A DNA stretch of 64,000 nucleotides from Peronospora farinosa. Its lineage: Eukaryota > Oomycota > Peronosporomycetes > Peronosporales > Peronosporaceae. The position numbers and the translations under genes were made by a program. The notes under the pieces are model-generated. The model saw nothing but the letters and a program-made list of their open reading frames with translations. It searched no databases and was not told the origin of the DNA. The stretch is from positions 248,001 through 312,000 of the forward strand of contig CANTFK010000992.1 in the NCBI GenBank assembly GCA_947646735.1. The letters run 5' to 3'. How positions within the stretch are numbered: position 1 is the first letter of the stretch; every line of letters begins with the position of its first letter. Shown here piece after piece: positions 11,601-20,644 of the stretch.

Positions 11601-12600
11601 ATGGGAGTGGCTTTATGATACAAGGATTGGATAACACTCCGACCGATTTCATCGCATGATGTCTCAAGTGTTGAAACCACTTCGAAATTTGCATCGAGTT
11701 TTTGGACGACATCTTTGTCCACAGTCGCGCTGAGGTCAACCTTAGCGATGTTCAAGTTCATCATTAGCACTTGAATCAGTTGTATTAATTCATGCGATAA
11801 AAAGCAAATTGTACGCGAATCTCAAGAAGTGTGTCTTTTTTGTGCACCGTAGATTCTGGTGCTGGGTTTTTATGTGAGTTATTCGGGAGCTCGAGCTGAT
11901 CCGGAGATGGTGTCGTCAAAATGTTCTTGGCCTACGACCAAGAACCCTACGGAGCTGCGCCAGTGGCTCGGCTTGGCTAATTACTTGCATAAGTATACAA
12001 AGGGTTATTTTGGTTCTATACAGCCTTTGTCATTACTCATGAAAAAAGTCACGTAATTGTGGCGTATCAAGCATCAAGTAGCTTTCGAAGCAGTGAAGAA
12101 GAGCCTGGCGTCAGCGCCAGTGATGGTCCTACCAGAAGACTACGAGCCGTTCCACGTGGTATGCGATGCCAGTGCTTCCTCAATCGGTTTTGCTTTTCAT
12201 GCAAGTTGATGAGGGACTTGTACGAGTCGTGAGCTATCAGTAACGACTGATAAAATTAGCTGAGAAGAACCATCCAGTTCACGACAATGAGTTGTTAGCA
12301 ATGCGCCACGCTCTCATCAAGTTTTGCGTGCATCTGCTTGGTGAATGTACATTTTCTTTGTATACTCATCATGCATCGCTGCGCCCAGCGATGAAGAGTC
12401 CGCACCTGTCTCAATGGATGTCACGGTGGCTTTCCTTCTTTTCCGAGTACAACTTTTTCGTGCATTACAAGCGTAATAAATTGCCAACGCTCTGTCACGA
12501 CGCCCCGACTACGATCCTCGTTTAGCCACTTGTGACCTTTATGTAGATACTTTACGACCACTCGTATCGCGAGATACATGTTGACTCTCAATAGCAAACA
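8643..12600 (+). mobile_element. Decayed Ty3/gypsy element, gag to RNase H
   Basis: Following the LTR, broken frames on the plus strand keep the gypsy order. Gag: a segment with [19 protein letters not shown] near 9,050-9,110 and a zinc knuckle VCFRCHKPMHRAAEC near 9,575-9,625. Aspartic protease: LLDSGASNNFLCD near 9,885. Reverse transcriptase: the active-site segment FLDDIFVHSR near 11,700 and the connection region with ELRQWLGLANYLHKY near 11,950. RNase H: about 12,100-12,530, ending with WLSFFSEYNFFVHYKRNKLP. Every part has stops or frameshifts. Integrase and the 3' LTR are not found on this strand, so the element is truncated, perhaps by the insertions that follow. The stretches between the recognised blocks carry no other gene. 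Confidence 0.75.
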
Positions 12601-13167
12601 CATTCAATATACGCTCAAATTCTCCAAATGATGTTGCGACCTTACCCATGTTATATACATTTGTTATCTAAAATGCACGACTTAGAATTTGTGATAACAT
12701 ATAACCTAGATTTTTCCCTTTTAATATTCGTAACTTTCTTTCTCCTCATTAATTTTGGTTGCTCATCCATGTTTGTCTTGCCTACCTTCCCCTTCACGCC
12801 TCTTCTGGTAGCACTCGCCATTGAAAAAGATCGTGTTTGACAGTTTGTCAGGTTTTTAAGGTTCAAGTGCAACACCATGGGACGATTTCACCTGATTGAC
12901 CGGTTTTTTGACGCTCAGACAGATGGACATGGAGAAACAGGTGACAACTTGACAGTTGGGACAAGGTCATACGGTTGCAATGCGGGACCACCGTACGAGA
13001 TAGGCAGGTAAGACGGATGCCATCTGACACGTACATGATCAAGTTGCAGTGTCGTTGGGGTGCATGTTGTCGTGTTGACTAACGAAAATAAATATATTAG
13101 CTTACTCGTACGCTTGAAGAAGTATCAATTGTTAGGTATTAGGTATTAAGTAAAATAATTCTAAATT
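12601..13167. other. Unassigned repeat-region sequence
   Basis: AT-rich sequence between the RNase H remnant and the left end of the Mutator-like element. It may be decayed retroelement DNA. No domain recognised on either strand. Confidence 0.35.
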
Positions 13168-13389
13168 TATTAGGGAAGTTATACTTGCACCCCCCCCCCT
13201 TTTTTGGATATTTGCACCATCCTGTATCCGGACATAAATTGGTTTATATTAGACTAATTCCATATAAGACTAGATCAAATGCAAATAGTCTATCGAAGTG
13301 GGGCTTCGTAAAGTGCATACTTCTCACAAACTCCGTTCTTCCTACACCTCAAATGGATTAACACATCACATTACAAGCCATTGCCAATA

Positions 13390-15590
13390 CACTCACTAAG
13401 TCAAAATTTGATTTCATAATTTCATTTGAACAAGCGATCAAGCACAATTGCACTCACCGTTTATATGCCGCAAGCATCTTTAGGTCTGATAATAAACGCC
13501 GAAGGGTCGTTGTTGCTTGCGACATGAGTGGAAAGTATCGAAAATGCCTCAACCTTAATGAAGAGACACGCCAAAGGAAAAGGAGTTCTCGGAAGACAGA
13601 CTGCCTCTTCAGTTTTTTGGACAGAAAATCAATTTAAATGACGCAGAGCAATGGATGGCGGCGTGTTGGGAACCGTTATGGATTGGGGTCGTAAAGTTCG
13701 TTAAGCTCAATCTTTCCTGGGAAAGTATATGTACACGCGGGGAATTGGGGGAAAGTATGTGATACATATAGCTGTAATGCGTATAGTTATATCAATAGTG
13801 TATCTAGCGATTCTTACGACTTCCTGGTTCATTCGGAAAGTGGATAGGCAAAGAAGAAGAGATAACAACCAAAGACACCGACGGTATCGGTTAGTGACTG
13901 CTATTATATGCATAGACCACCACAATCATGATCCGGCCAAAACTCTGTCTGGACATCCATCTGCTTGCCGAATAGATATCAACGACAAGTAGAAGATTCG
14001 TAATGAGTTCAGCAGGAGTCAATTCTTTAGCAATTTTGTCCAGTCTCAACAATGACTCGAGAGATTAGCTCATTACACGAAGAGATGTCGACAATGTAAT
14101 ATACGCTGCAAGGAATAAGATTCTGGACAGACGTACTCCAATACTAGCTTTGCTAGAGATCTTGCGACCGGGATCTATTATTTTAAAGTTGATTTTGACG
14201 TTCACGGCCATATAACTTGCTTGTTCTTCAGTCATTATCGATCAACTGAGCTCGCTCAACGATTCTTATTTTTGTTTGTAGTGGACTGCATCTACAAGAC
14301 ATATCGGTACAAAATGCCACTCTTGAATATTGATGGAGTCCATTCAACGTTCCATTCATTAAAAGCAGATTTTTGCGCGAAGAAAAAAAGCCTGACTTTA
14401 AGTGGGCTCCGGATGCCCTTTTTTTAAGCATGTGATCTCGCCTGCAGACTTCGTTACGGACAGAGAGTTGGCATTGATGAATACCATTCACAGTGTCTAT
14501 ACCAATTCGTTCAATCTTCTTTGCATCTGGCACATCAATAAGAATGTGCTTGTTCATTGCCGGGAACGATTTCTGCGAGGGACAACGAAGGCAAAGAAGA
14601 AGAATGGACTGCGTTTTTTATGCATGGAAATAAGTTGTGCATTCAGCAACACAAGAGGACCTCCAATACAACTGGGACACATTGTAAAGCATACACAACA
14701 ATCAGCACTCTCTCCTGTCGTGCTGTACACTGAAAAGACATGGATGCCATCGAAGAATAAGTTCATAAGTGCTTTACTCATCAATATCTTCATCTAGGTT
14801 CAGGCACCATCTCTCGCGCATAGAAGATGCACTTTGTCAACAAGCTATATATATCAACCTCTCGCGCTGTGACCTACTATTAGTGCATCAGACGCTTTAT
14901 TTAATGCTCGAGACACAAGTCACCGAGCTCCAAGAAGATGCTGAAAAGAAGACAGCTTTCCATTCTCCATTGCAACAAGGCCCCAATTTTTTAGATGCTG
15001 CTTGTCAAATTCTATCGCCATGCACTTCATTTAGTGCGCGCACAGCTTCATTCTGACATCACAAAACCCTGTCTCTGCCTCTTTACAAGAATACATGGGC
15101 TGAATTGCACGATAGCCATGCTGACTCTCATGTTGGAGGCAAGTCGCTTGAGTGGGCTATGATCCATTCTCAGTGGAAGTTTGTGCAGACAGAGCCAATT
15201 GCGGAATCTGCGGTAACTAATGGATTTATATTGCCATTGTCACCTCAGTCCAAGGCCATGCGTCGTATTGATAGCAAGTTTTTGGGGCTCTTTAGTGCCC
15301 ACCGGACTATATCTTTCAATCGACTCAATAGTCTAGTCTCAGAAGCCATCCTAGCCCAAGATCCGATGATTACTGAAGTAACGAAGCGTAGACGCCCCGT
15401 TGGTGCCATGAACACATTTTTAAAACGCAACAAGTCTCATGTTGAGCACGTAGAGGCGGAAGTCAGTGGAAGGAGGTTCTCGAAATGCAAAAGGGTCGGC
15501 CACAATATAGCGGGGAGTGCGATGTCCTGGACTGAAGTCTATGTTGAATGCAATCGAGTTAAATCGCACACAAGTGAAAATAGTGATTAG
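13390..15590 (+). pseudogene. MULE transposase with FAR1-type DNA-binding domain, broken
   Basis: Plus-strand frames joined across shifts keep the layout of a MULE transposase. N-terminal FAR1-like zinc region at about 13,400-13,640, with VVVACDMSGKYRK and RQRKRSSRKTDC. An HNHDP motif near 13,920. The start of the transposase domain, with YFKVDFDVHGHITCLFFSHY near 14,185 and DCIYKTYRYKMPLLNIDGV near 14,290, whose Asp would be the first catalytic residue. Then DRELALMNTIHSVY near 14,460, with the second Asp, and LLCIWHINKNVLVHC. The C-terminal part (15,105-15,590) ends in a CCHC-like CKRVGHN knuckle remnant. At least four frame changes and several stops make it inactive. Confidence 0.75.
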
Positions 15591-15671
15591 AAAGTCGCGA
15601 TAAGGCTTGTCTTCGGGCGGAGATGGTAAGAAGTACACAGGCGCTATAGGGCATCAACTTCATAGACAAGG

Positions 15672-16264
15672 TGTAGACGGGCACTTGCACAAAGTTGCCT
15701 CGTGCTACTTAGCACACACCTTCAGCACAGGAAGCGGTTAGACCGTCTTACCTTCGCGCGCGAGTGGTTGGTCGACTGATTAAGCAGTCGTAACGCCAGT
15801 TGCCTCTCGCTTAAGCGAGAGTGCAACGAACTTCTTAACAAGAAGGCACCGACGTCACGCAGAAGCTTTTCAACTTCTCGTGCGTGGTGCTTTTGTTCAA
15901 GTAAATTCAAGACTGAGCTATATTTAATGAATTATAACTAAATATATACTTAACTACTGATTGGCTATATATATATTTATATATATATAGATCGGATACG
16001 TGACTCTTTAGAATCGTATCCTGTCGCATGATCTTAAATCTAGATTTAAGATCGCAACTGACGTCTTTCTGAGACGTCGCGATGCCTGCTCCAACTACTG
16101 TCATCCTTTCCCATGTGAATCCATCAATGGATATCACATTCACGAGGGTGAATCACATTTGTGTATCGCACCCAAGTGACAGGTCGAAAGTAATCATGGA
16201 TACTTTTAGACCAAACATTAGGTATATTAATTAATGTTTACGTGTAACAAGATACCCTGTTACA
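15672..16264 (+). repeat. LTR-like repeat family II, copy B
   Basis: Second copy of the repeat at 7,655-8,263, same orientation, with TGTAGACG and CTGTTACA tips. It contains an AT dinucleotide run near 15,968-15,992 that copy A lacks. No gag or pol of its own flanks it, so it may be a solo LTR inside the MULE. Confidence 0.55.
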
Positions 16265-16284
16265 CAAGGTATAAACTTAGAGAA

Positions 16285-16350
16285 TTGCAGAATCGACCCA
16301 CCCATTTTCTATCGACCTACCCCATTTTTTATCGACCCGCCCCACTTTTT
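16285..16350 (-). repeat. GGGTCGAT iterated repeat
   Basis: On the minus strand three tandem units of the type GGGTCGATA followed by AAAAATGGGG. It is the same family as 1,140-1,215 and lies just outside the family II LTR. Confidence 0.45.
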
Positions 16351-16505
16351 TCTTCTTTGTGGTTAAAGCTCAATACCGAAGCGATGCACTGCACGAAATT
16401 GGCATATCTGCGATACTGAGTTTTTGCGTCATTGATCAGTCGGTCAGTATAATACAAACTGATTAGCTGATACGCATAAAGTAAATAATTTTCTTAAATA
16501 ATGAA

Positions 16506-16890
16506 TTAATCCACAGCAAAAAGCTGGCGCTTGCTATCTAACAGCTTCGCAATATCGGCATTGACTCCTTCGATTTCCGTCTTGTCGCATCCTTCAATAG
16601 CAAGGCTAGTGTTAAAGATCAGTTTGCGCACACCTGTATCGTCCTTTGTTTAGTTACCGTAGCTACCTATCTCAACGTTCGGGTGTACAACCTGTACGGC
16701 ATTCAGTCGAGCTGCTTGGTCACCGTCCAGTTTTGATGTTTTGATCTTCAAAGCAACAGAGAATGTGAGCGAGAATATCTTACATTTATAACGACACTCT
16801 GTAACACGTAGCACTTACGATTGCATGGAAGATAGGAGCCCCAACAAAGTGAAGTTCCTTTGACGTCAGCATGGAACGAGCCATAGAACG
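16506..16890 (-). pseudogene. Captured 3' fragment of a MoCF/FAD-synthase-type gene
   Basis: The minus strand reads LTSKELHFVGAPIFHAI, an apparent intron (GTAAGT donor near 16,825, TTTGAAG acceptor near 16,755), then KTSKLDGDQAARLNAVQVV, HPNVEIGSYGN, an in-frame stop, and DDTGVRKLIFNTSLAIEGCD up to a final TAA at 16,506. The HP-VEIGSY motif is characteristic of the molybdopterin-binding (MoCF-like) domain of eukaryotic FAD synthases and CinA-like proteins. Only the end of the domain is present. The break sits right after GSY. Retention of an intron shows a DNA copy rather than a retroposed mRNA. The family call is moderate; the parental gene is outside the window. Confidence 0.5.
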
Positions 16891-17259
16891 AGCTCCATGT
16901 AAAATGAATAGTCCTCAGTCATAAGGAGGCGCTAAAGGTCGATACCCCGATTAAACATGAGTTTGTAAATTCAGTGCGAGTTGGTTTCGATAGTCTACAA
17001 TTAATTATATAAGACGAGAGTTATAAACGTGTCGAATGGTGGCTACATGTTATATCGATACCTTTTCATCTACGAACTTCATCACCGATGACGCATATCG
17101 CAGCGCAAGGTGAAGAATTGCGAATCGACCGAAGGTGAGTGGGCGGGCTGGTGGGAAGGTAACAAGGCGATTTTGATAAAGCAGCAGACGCAATGAGCTC
17201 TGAGCTATTCACATACCCAAATCTTATCATATCAACCTATTGTAAAACTGTTAAAATTT

Positions 17260-17312
17260 GCCAAATTGACCCACCCCCTCGAAATTTGGGTGGGTCACTT
17301 TAACAACTTACG
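17260..17312. repeat. Inverted GGGTGGGTCA repeat
   Basis: TGACCCACCCCC and GGGTGGGTCA face each other across a short spacer and could form a hairpin. The same GGGTCA core occurs at 1,140 and 16,285. Confidence 0.45.
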
Positions 17313-17390
17313 AGCCTATGCCCAGACAAAGGGGTGTGTAGATATCCAAAAAGTGGAGTGCAAATATACTTTCCATTTTATTTTGTTCTA

Positions 17391-17606
17391 AAGATTTTAA
17401 TCGTACTAAGTACGACCGTGTTCCCGCCTTTCAGGAACCACTCATTTCCAGGTTAATTTCTCATTGGTCCTTATTGGGTCTTTAGGCCCCAATATTGGAC
17501 CAATGATAAACTGCCACGATAAAGCCCGATATTCGGACACAGCACCTGTCTAGAAATGTAATTGTTCATTTCTGTTTGTGTTATATATGCAATGTGGCCC
17601 ATTACA
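17391..17606 (-). repeat. Truncated 3' LTR (family I) of the minus-strand gypsy remnant
   Basis: Reads TGTAATGGGCC from 17,606 downward and matches the LTR at 8,313. It is preceded on the minus strand by TGGGAAGGGGGTAA (17,620-17,607), a good polypurine tract. This fixes it as a 3' LTR of a minus-strand element, cut at the MULE end. Confidence 0.65.
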
Positions 17607-17758
17607 TTACCCCCTTCCCAAATCAGCACTCACCAACCGTGAGTGCTCAATTGTCGAAACCTCAACGGTCACAACCGAATCAAGCGATAACTGAGCACAC
17701 GACTTCCAACTTTTCAGCCCTCCCGAGCACCATCAGCAAGAGTCCAATCATTTACGTG

Positions 17759-18865
17759 ATGGACCAACAGCTCATCCCTTGGGCGCTGTACGACTTGTCC
17801 GGAGCTCACGCTCCAGACTCACTTGAAACAATGCATGACTACTTCCGGCGTTTTTGCGGATCGCGCGGAAAGAGTCTTGAGATCATTTCATTGCAACGCT
17901 CCTGGTGCGCCTTCATCCGGCGTTGGAATCGGATGCTCGAGGATGGGAGTAGCTTCCAGCAGTGGCTTGCCAATCAAGAAGACCTTTGCGCCGACCACTC
18001 AGTCGGCGCGTTACGCGAAAAAGTGTGTGAGAACGCTTGGAACCAGGACAGACTCTGCTATGTCCACGTTAACGAAGGATGTCGCTTTTGCGACTCGATG
18101 TCACGTCCATCTCGCGATGAATGGCAATTACACATCGCTGAGTGTCTACTTAGCGAATGCGAACAAGCCTGGATCGAGAAGTACGAGCTCAGTCTGCTTG
18201 AACGGAGGACTGCGTTTACTCGTGGTGAGCCTCGCTGGAGTCACCACTCTCGGCAGCGGAGTCAACCTCTGCTGAATACTTATCCCAGGGCGGCGACACG
18301 TTCGCCTGCCCGTAATGATGCGCGGTTTTCGTCGAGGTCTCGTTCTCGTGGTTGTGGTGATACACATTCACCACTACGTTCTCGTTCTCGCCACCGTTCT
18401 CGTTCTCGATGCCGTGGATCGCGACACAGTTCCTTTTCTCGTCATGGATCGCCTCATCGTTCTCTTTCACCACGAGAACATTCACATCTGCGCTCGCATC
18501 GGGTTGACCCGACTCCATGGACTCATATGCCCGAACAACGTCTGGAACCTCGCGATGGGGCGAGGAACGCGACTCCCGTGTTACCTGCTCAGGTGAGAAC
18601 TCAAGCCAGCGCATATGGTACTTGCGCGCGGATGGAACCGTGCGTGTATCATGAGCCGACAATATCACTTTACGGGGAGGGTCCTAGTGACCCACAAGAC
18701 GATCCACGATTCAGCGCACCTGGCCTTTCGCATCCACAAGCGGTGGTGGGTCCTCGCGAAGGTAACACTGGCGTCCTGGTTGCCCAGGGCGATGTTGATG
18801 AGGCTATAATTAAGGCTGCCGATGCTCACTTAAGAATTGTGGCTGCTCTCGAGCGAACTGCATAG
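17759..18865 (+). CDS. Antisense ORF of a gypsy element: SR-rich protein with CCHC-like motif
   Basis: ATG at 17,759 gives 368 residues. The frame is open upstream to 17,576 too, but that part lies in the LTR. After the TAG at 18,863 the same frame runs on as AEKIVSEIQQLNRELLERI up to a second stop at 18,956, so the original product was probably about 400 residues with a coiled-coil tail. Visible: a Trp-rich N-terminus, a CRFC-x13-H-x3-C zinc-binding-like motif near residue 108, an Arg/Ser-rich middle (RSRSRHRSRSRCRGSR) and the C-terminal leucine heptads. I recognise no known family. It lies between the gypsy integrase end and the 3' LTR but on the opposite strand, overlapping the chromodomain. 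The surrounding pol is full of stops while this frame is open, which argues for function or recent activity. Confidence 0.5.
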   Translation: MDQQLIPWALYDLSGAHAPDSLETMHDYFRRFCGSRGKSLEIISLQRSWCAFIRRWNRMLEDGSSFQQWLANQEDLCADHSVGALREKVCENAWNQDRLCYVHVNEGCRFCDSMSRPSRDEWQLHIAECLLSECEQAWIEKYELSLLERRTAFTRGEPRWSHHSRQRSQPLLNTYPRAATRSPARNDARFSSRSRSRGCGDTHSPLRSRSRHRSRSRCRGSRHSSFSRHGSPHRSLSPREHSHLRSHRVDPTPWTHMPEQRLEPRDGARNATPVLPAQVRTQASAYGTCARMEPCVYHEPTISLYGEGPSDPQDDPRFSAPGLSHPQAVVGPREGNTGVLVAQGDVDEAIIKAADAHLRIVAALERTA

Positions 18866-20290
18866 GCGGAGAAGATCGTGAGTGAGATTCAGCAGTTGAA
18901 CCGTGAACTGCTCGAACGGATAAGGAATCTGGAACTCCAGGTTTTTGGTCATACATAGACGGCAACGCAACCACGCCCGATGTCGAGCACAGCTGTAAGG
19001 GCGGTCGACTACGAGCCCCTGGATCCGGCATTGGAACCAATTCGTGAAACGTAGCTGGGTGATATTCATTCAGCCACTCGACGGAGAACGTCGGATGAAG
19101 TCGCAAAGATGAGGGAATGTCCAGTGTGTAGGCGTCACAGATCGCCTTGAGAGCCATGAATAATCCGATAAAGCGTGGTGCAAGATTACTTTTCGCGCCT
19201 AGGTTGGCAGCTGCTGCATCTCTTAGGCCTTCTGTAGACAATAAGTCACGATTCCCTTTTTGGAACTTTCTCATGTTTTTCTTGCCGTGTTTGTCTGCAT
19301 TCTCTTTCTGTTTGTCCACTGCAGACTGAAGTGTCTCACATACAAACCGCTTAATAGCTTGACGTTGAAGCATAAACTCTGACACCGTCATGTCATCAGT
19401 TGTTCGTACCGACTCAATCGACGCTTAGCTGGCAGTAGGTGAGTGCTTGCCTGAAGACGTGTCTGCGTATTCCAACTATCTAGCGGGGACGCCACGCCAC
19501 GTGGCGTCAAAACAGTAGACTTCGCCGTCGATCGGGTGACTACCACAATACCGTGAGATGCACTCGATCGTTGTTTATCACCGCCACCCCCTCCCGGTAA
19601 AGCCACGAGGTGCCGTGGGTCGCCCCACGACAAAAGAGTAGTAACTCGAGGGTGACGAGCCGAATGCACAGAAATGGCGTCAAACCTGTTGACGCGTGTA
19701 CAGCATTGTTGAGTCCGAGCTCAGCAAGTGGTAAGAATGCCCTTTAACTCGTAGAAGAAGTAGCATAACTTCGAAGAACATCTTCGAGGACTTGTTACCC
19801 GCTCGTTTTGCCCATTCATTCTCGGATGGGCCGCTGTCGACATCTGCAGCTTCGCCCCGAGAAAATGCGGATGTGAATCGCGGATCAGGATCCGCAACAT
19901 TATTTTCTGGTAACCCGTGATGACGAAATCAGCGTCGATGAAGTGCACCGCGGTCTCTACCGCGATGATCGTAGCGTGAACAGGCACCAGATGTGTCATC
20001 TTGCTGAATATGTCGATAAAAACTAGAATACCCGCTCGATTGACTATCGGTCGCGAACCCGAAGATGAAGTCCATCCAAACTGAACGCCAGGCCTCAGCT
20101 GCAATCGGCAACGGTCGCAGGGGAGCCTGCGACGATGGGGATGGCTTCACAAGTTGGCAGATTTTGCACGTTCGAATCCAGTTGCGCACTCACTTGTACA
20201 TGTGGGGCCAGAAAAGTCACGCAACCCAGATGCATTTATAGCAGGGAAAGGAGATGTATCTCAAGCAGCACACAAAGGCTATGCGAGAAC
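18515..20290 (-). pseudogene. Decayed gypsy integrase with chromodomain
   Basis: Minus-strand frames show, in order: the zinc-binding end with FWPHMYK near 20,190 and WIRTCKICQLVKPSPSS near 20,170-20,120; the core with ILVFIDIFSKMTHLVPVHAT near 20,020 (first Asp) and HPRMNGQNERV near 19,815 (catalytic Glu); the C-terminal part with YTLDIPSSLRLHPTF and VEWLNEYHPATF near 19,110-19,050; and a chromodomain KYHMRWLEFSPEQV, REVPDVVRAYES at 18,625-18,520. Frameshifts separate all pieces. The upstream side ends at the copia insertion (20,352), and no RT is found beyond it. It belongs with the 3' LTR at 17,606. Confidence 0.7.
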
Positions 20291-20356
20291 TACTCAAACA
20301 TTTCTTGAACACTATGAGTGACTATGACGCACGCTTGTGTTTGTCGACGAGAGATG

Positions 20357-20644
20357 TGTAAGAGTGAAGTGAAGTAGTGGTGCACTTGTGCACGTAGAGG
20401 TAGAAGTAAAAGTAAAATATATTAAGCATTAACTACTCTCCTTCGCTAGTGCTTTAACATGTACGGTAGAGTCAACTGCGACTATACCATGTCTAGTCTG
20501 TAGTCTTCGTCTATCCCGCTTCGCCACATCTGTTAAGATGTCACAACATTAGCCAATTCGGGTGCGGTCGCAACTTACCGGGCACAGGGTATAACCCTTG
20601 CCTTCAACACCTTGCAACCTGTCAAAAAACGATCGTTTCTAACA
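20357..20644 (-). repeat. copia-1 3' LTR
   Basis: 288 bp with TGTTAGAA...CTCTTACA ends on the minus strand. A GAGGAGGAG polypurine tract precedes it. The stop codon of the polyprotein lies within its first bases (TGTTAG). Confidence 0.92.

Larger units (their letters stand above)
13168..17390 (+). mobile_element. Candidate Mutator-like element (MULE) with degenerate inverted ends
   Basis: About 58 bp at 13,169-13,228 match, as reverse complement, 17,332-17,390: both read GAAG/AAGTATA(C/T)TTGCAC, then CTTTTTTGGATAT, then TC(C/T)GG(A/G)CAT outward to inward. Inside are a MULE transposase pseudogene on the plus strand, a family II LTR, and a host-gene fragment. The right end abuts a truncated family I LTR, which suggests insertion into it. 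Nine bases flanking the ends (AATTTATTA left, ATTTTATTT right) agree at seven positions, a possible decayed target duplication. The ends are inferred, and a C-homopolymer at 13,187 disturbs the left end. Confidence 0.5.

Noticed and set aside
8281..17606. One complete gypsy element with LTRs at 8,313 and 17,606
   Set aside because: The two family I LTRs are in opposite orientations, so they cannot be the ends of a single element.
18315..18596. Other frames across the SR-repeat region (both strands)
   Set aside because: The CGTTCTCGTT-type repeats keep several frames open at once, so openness here alone is not evidence of coding.
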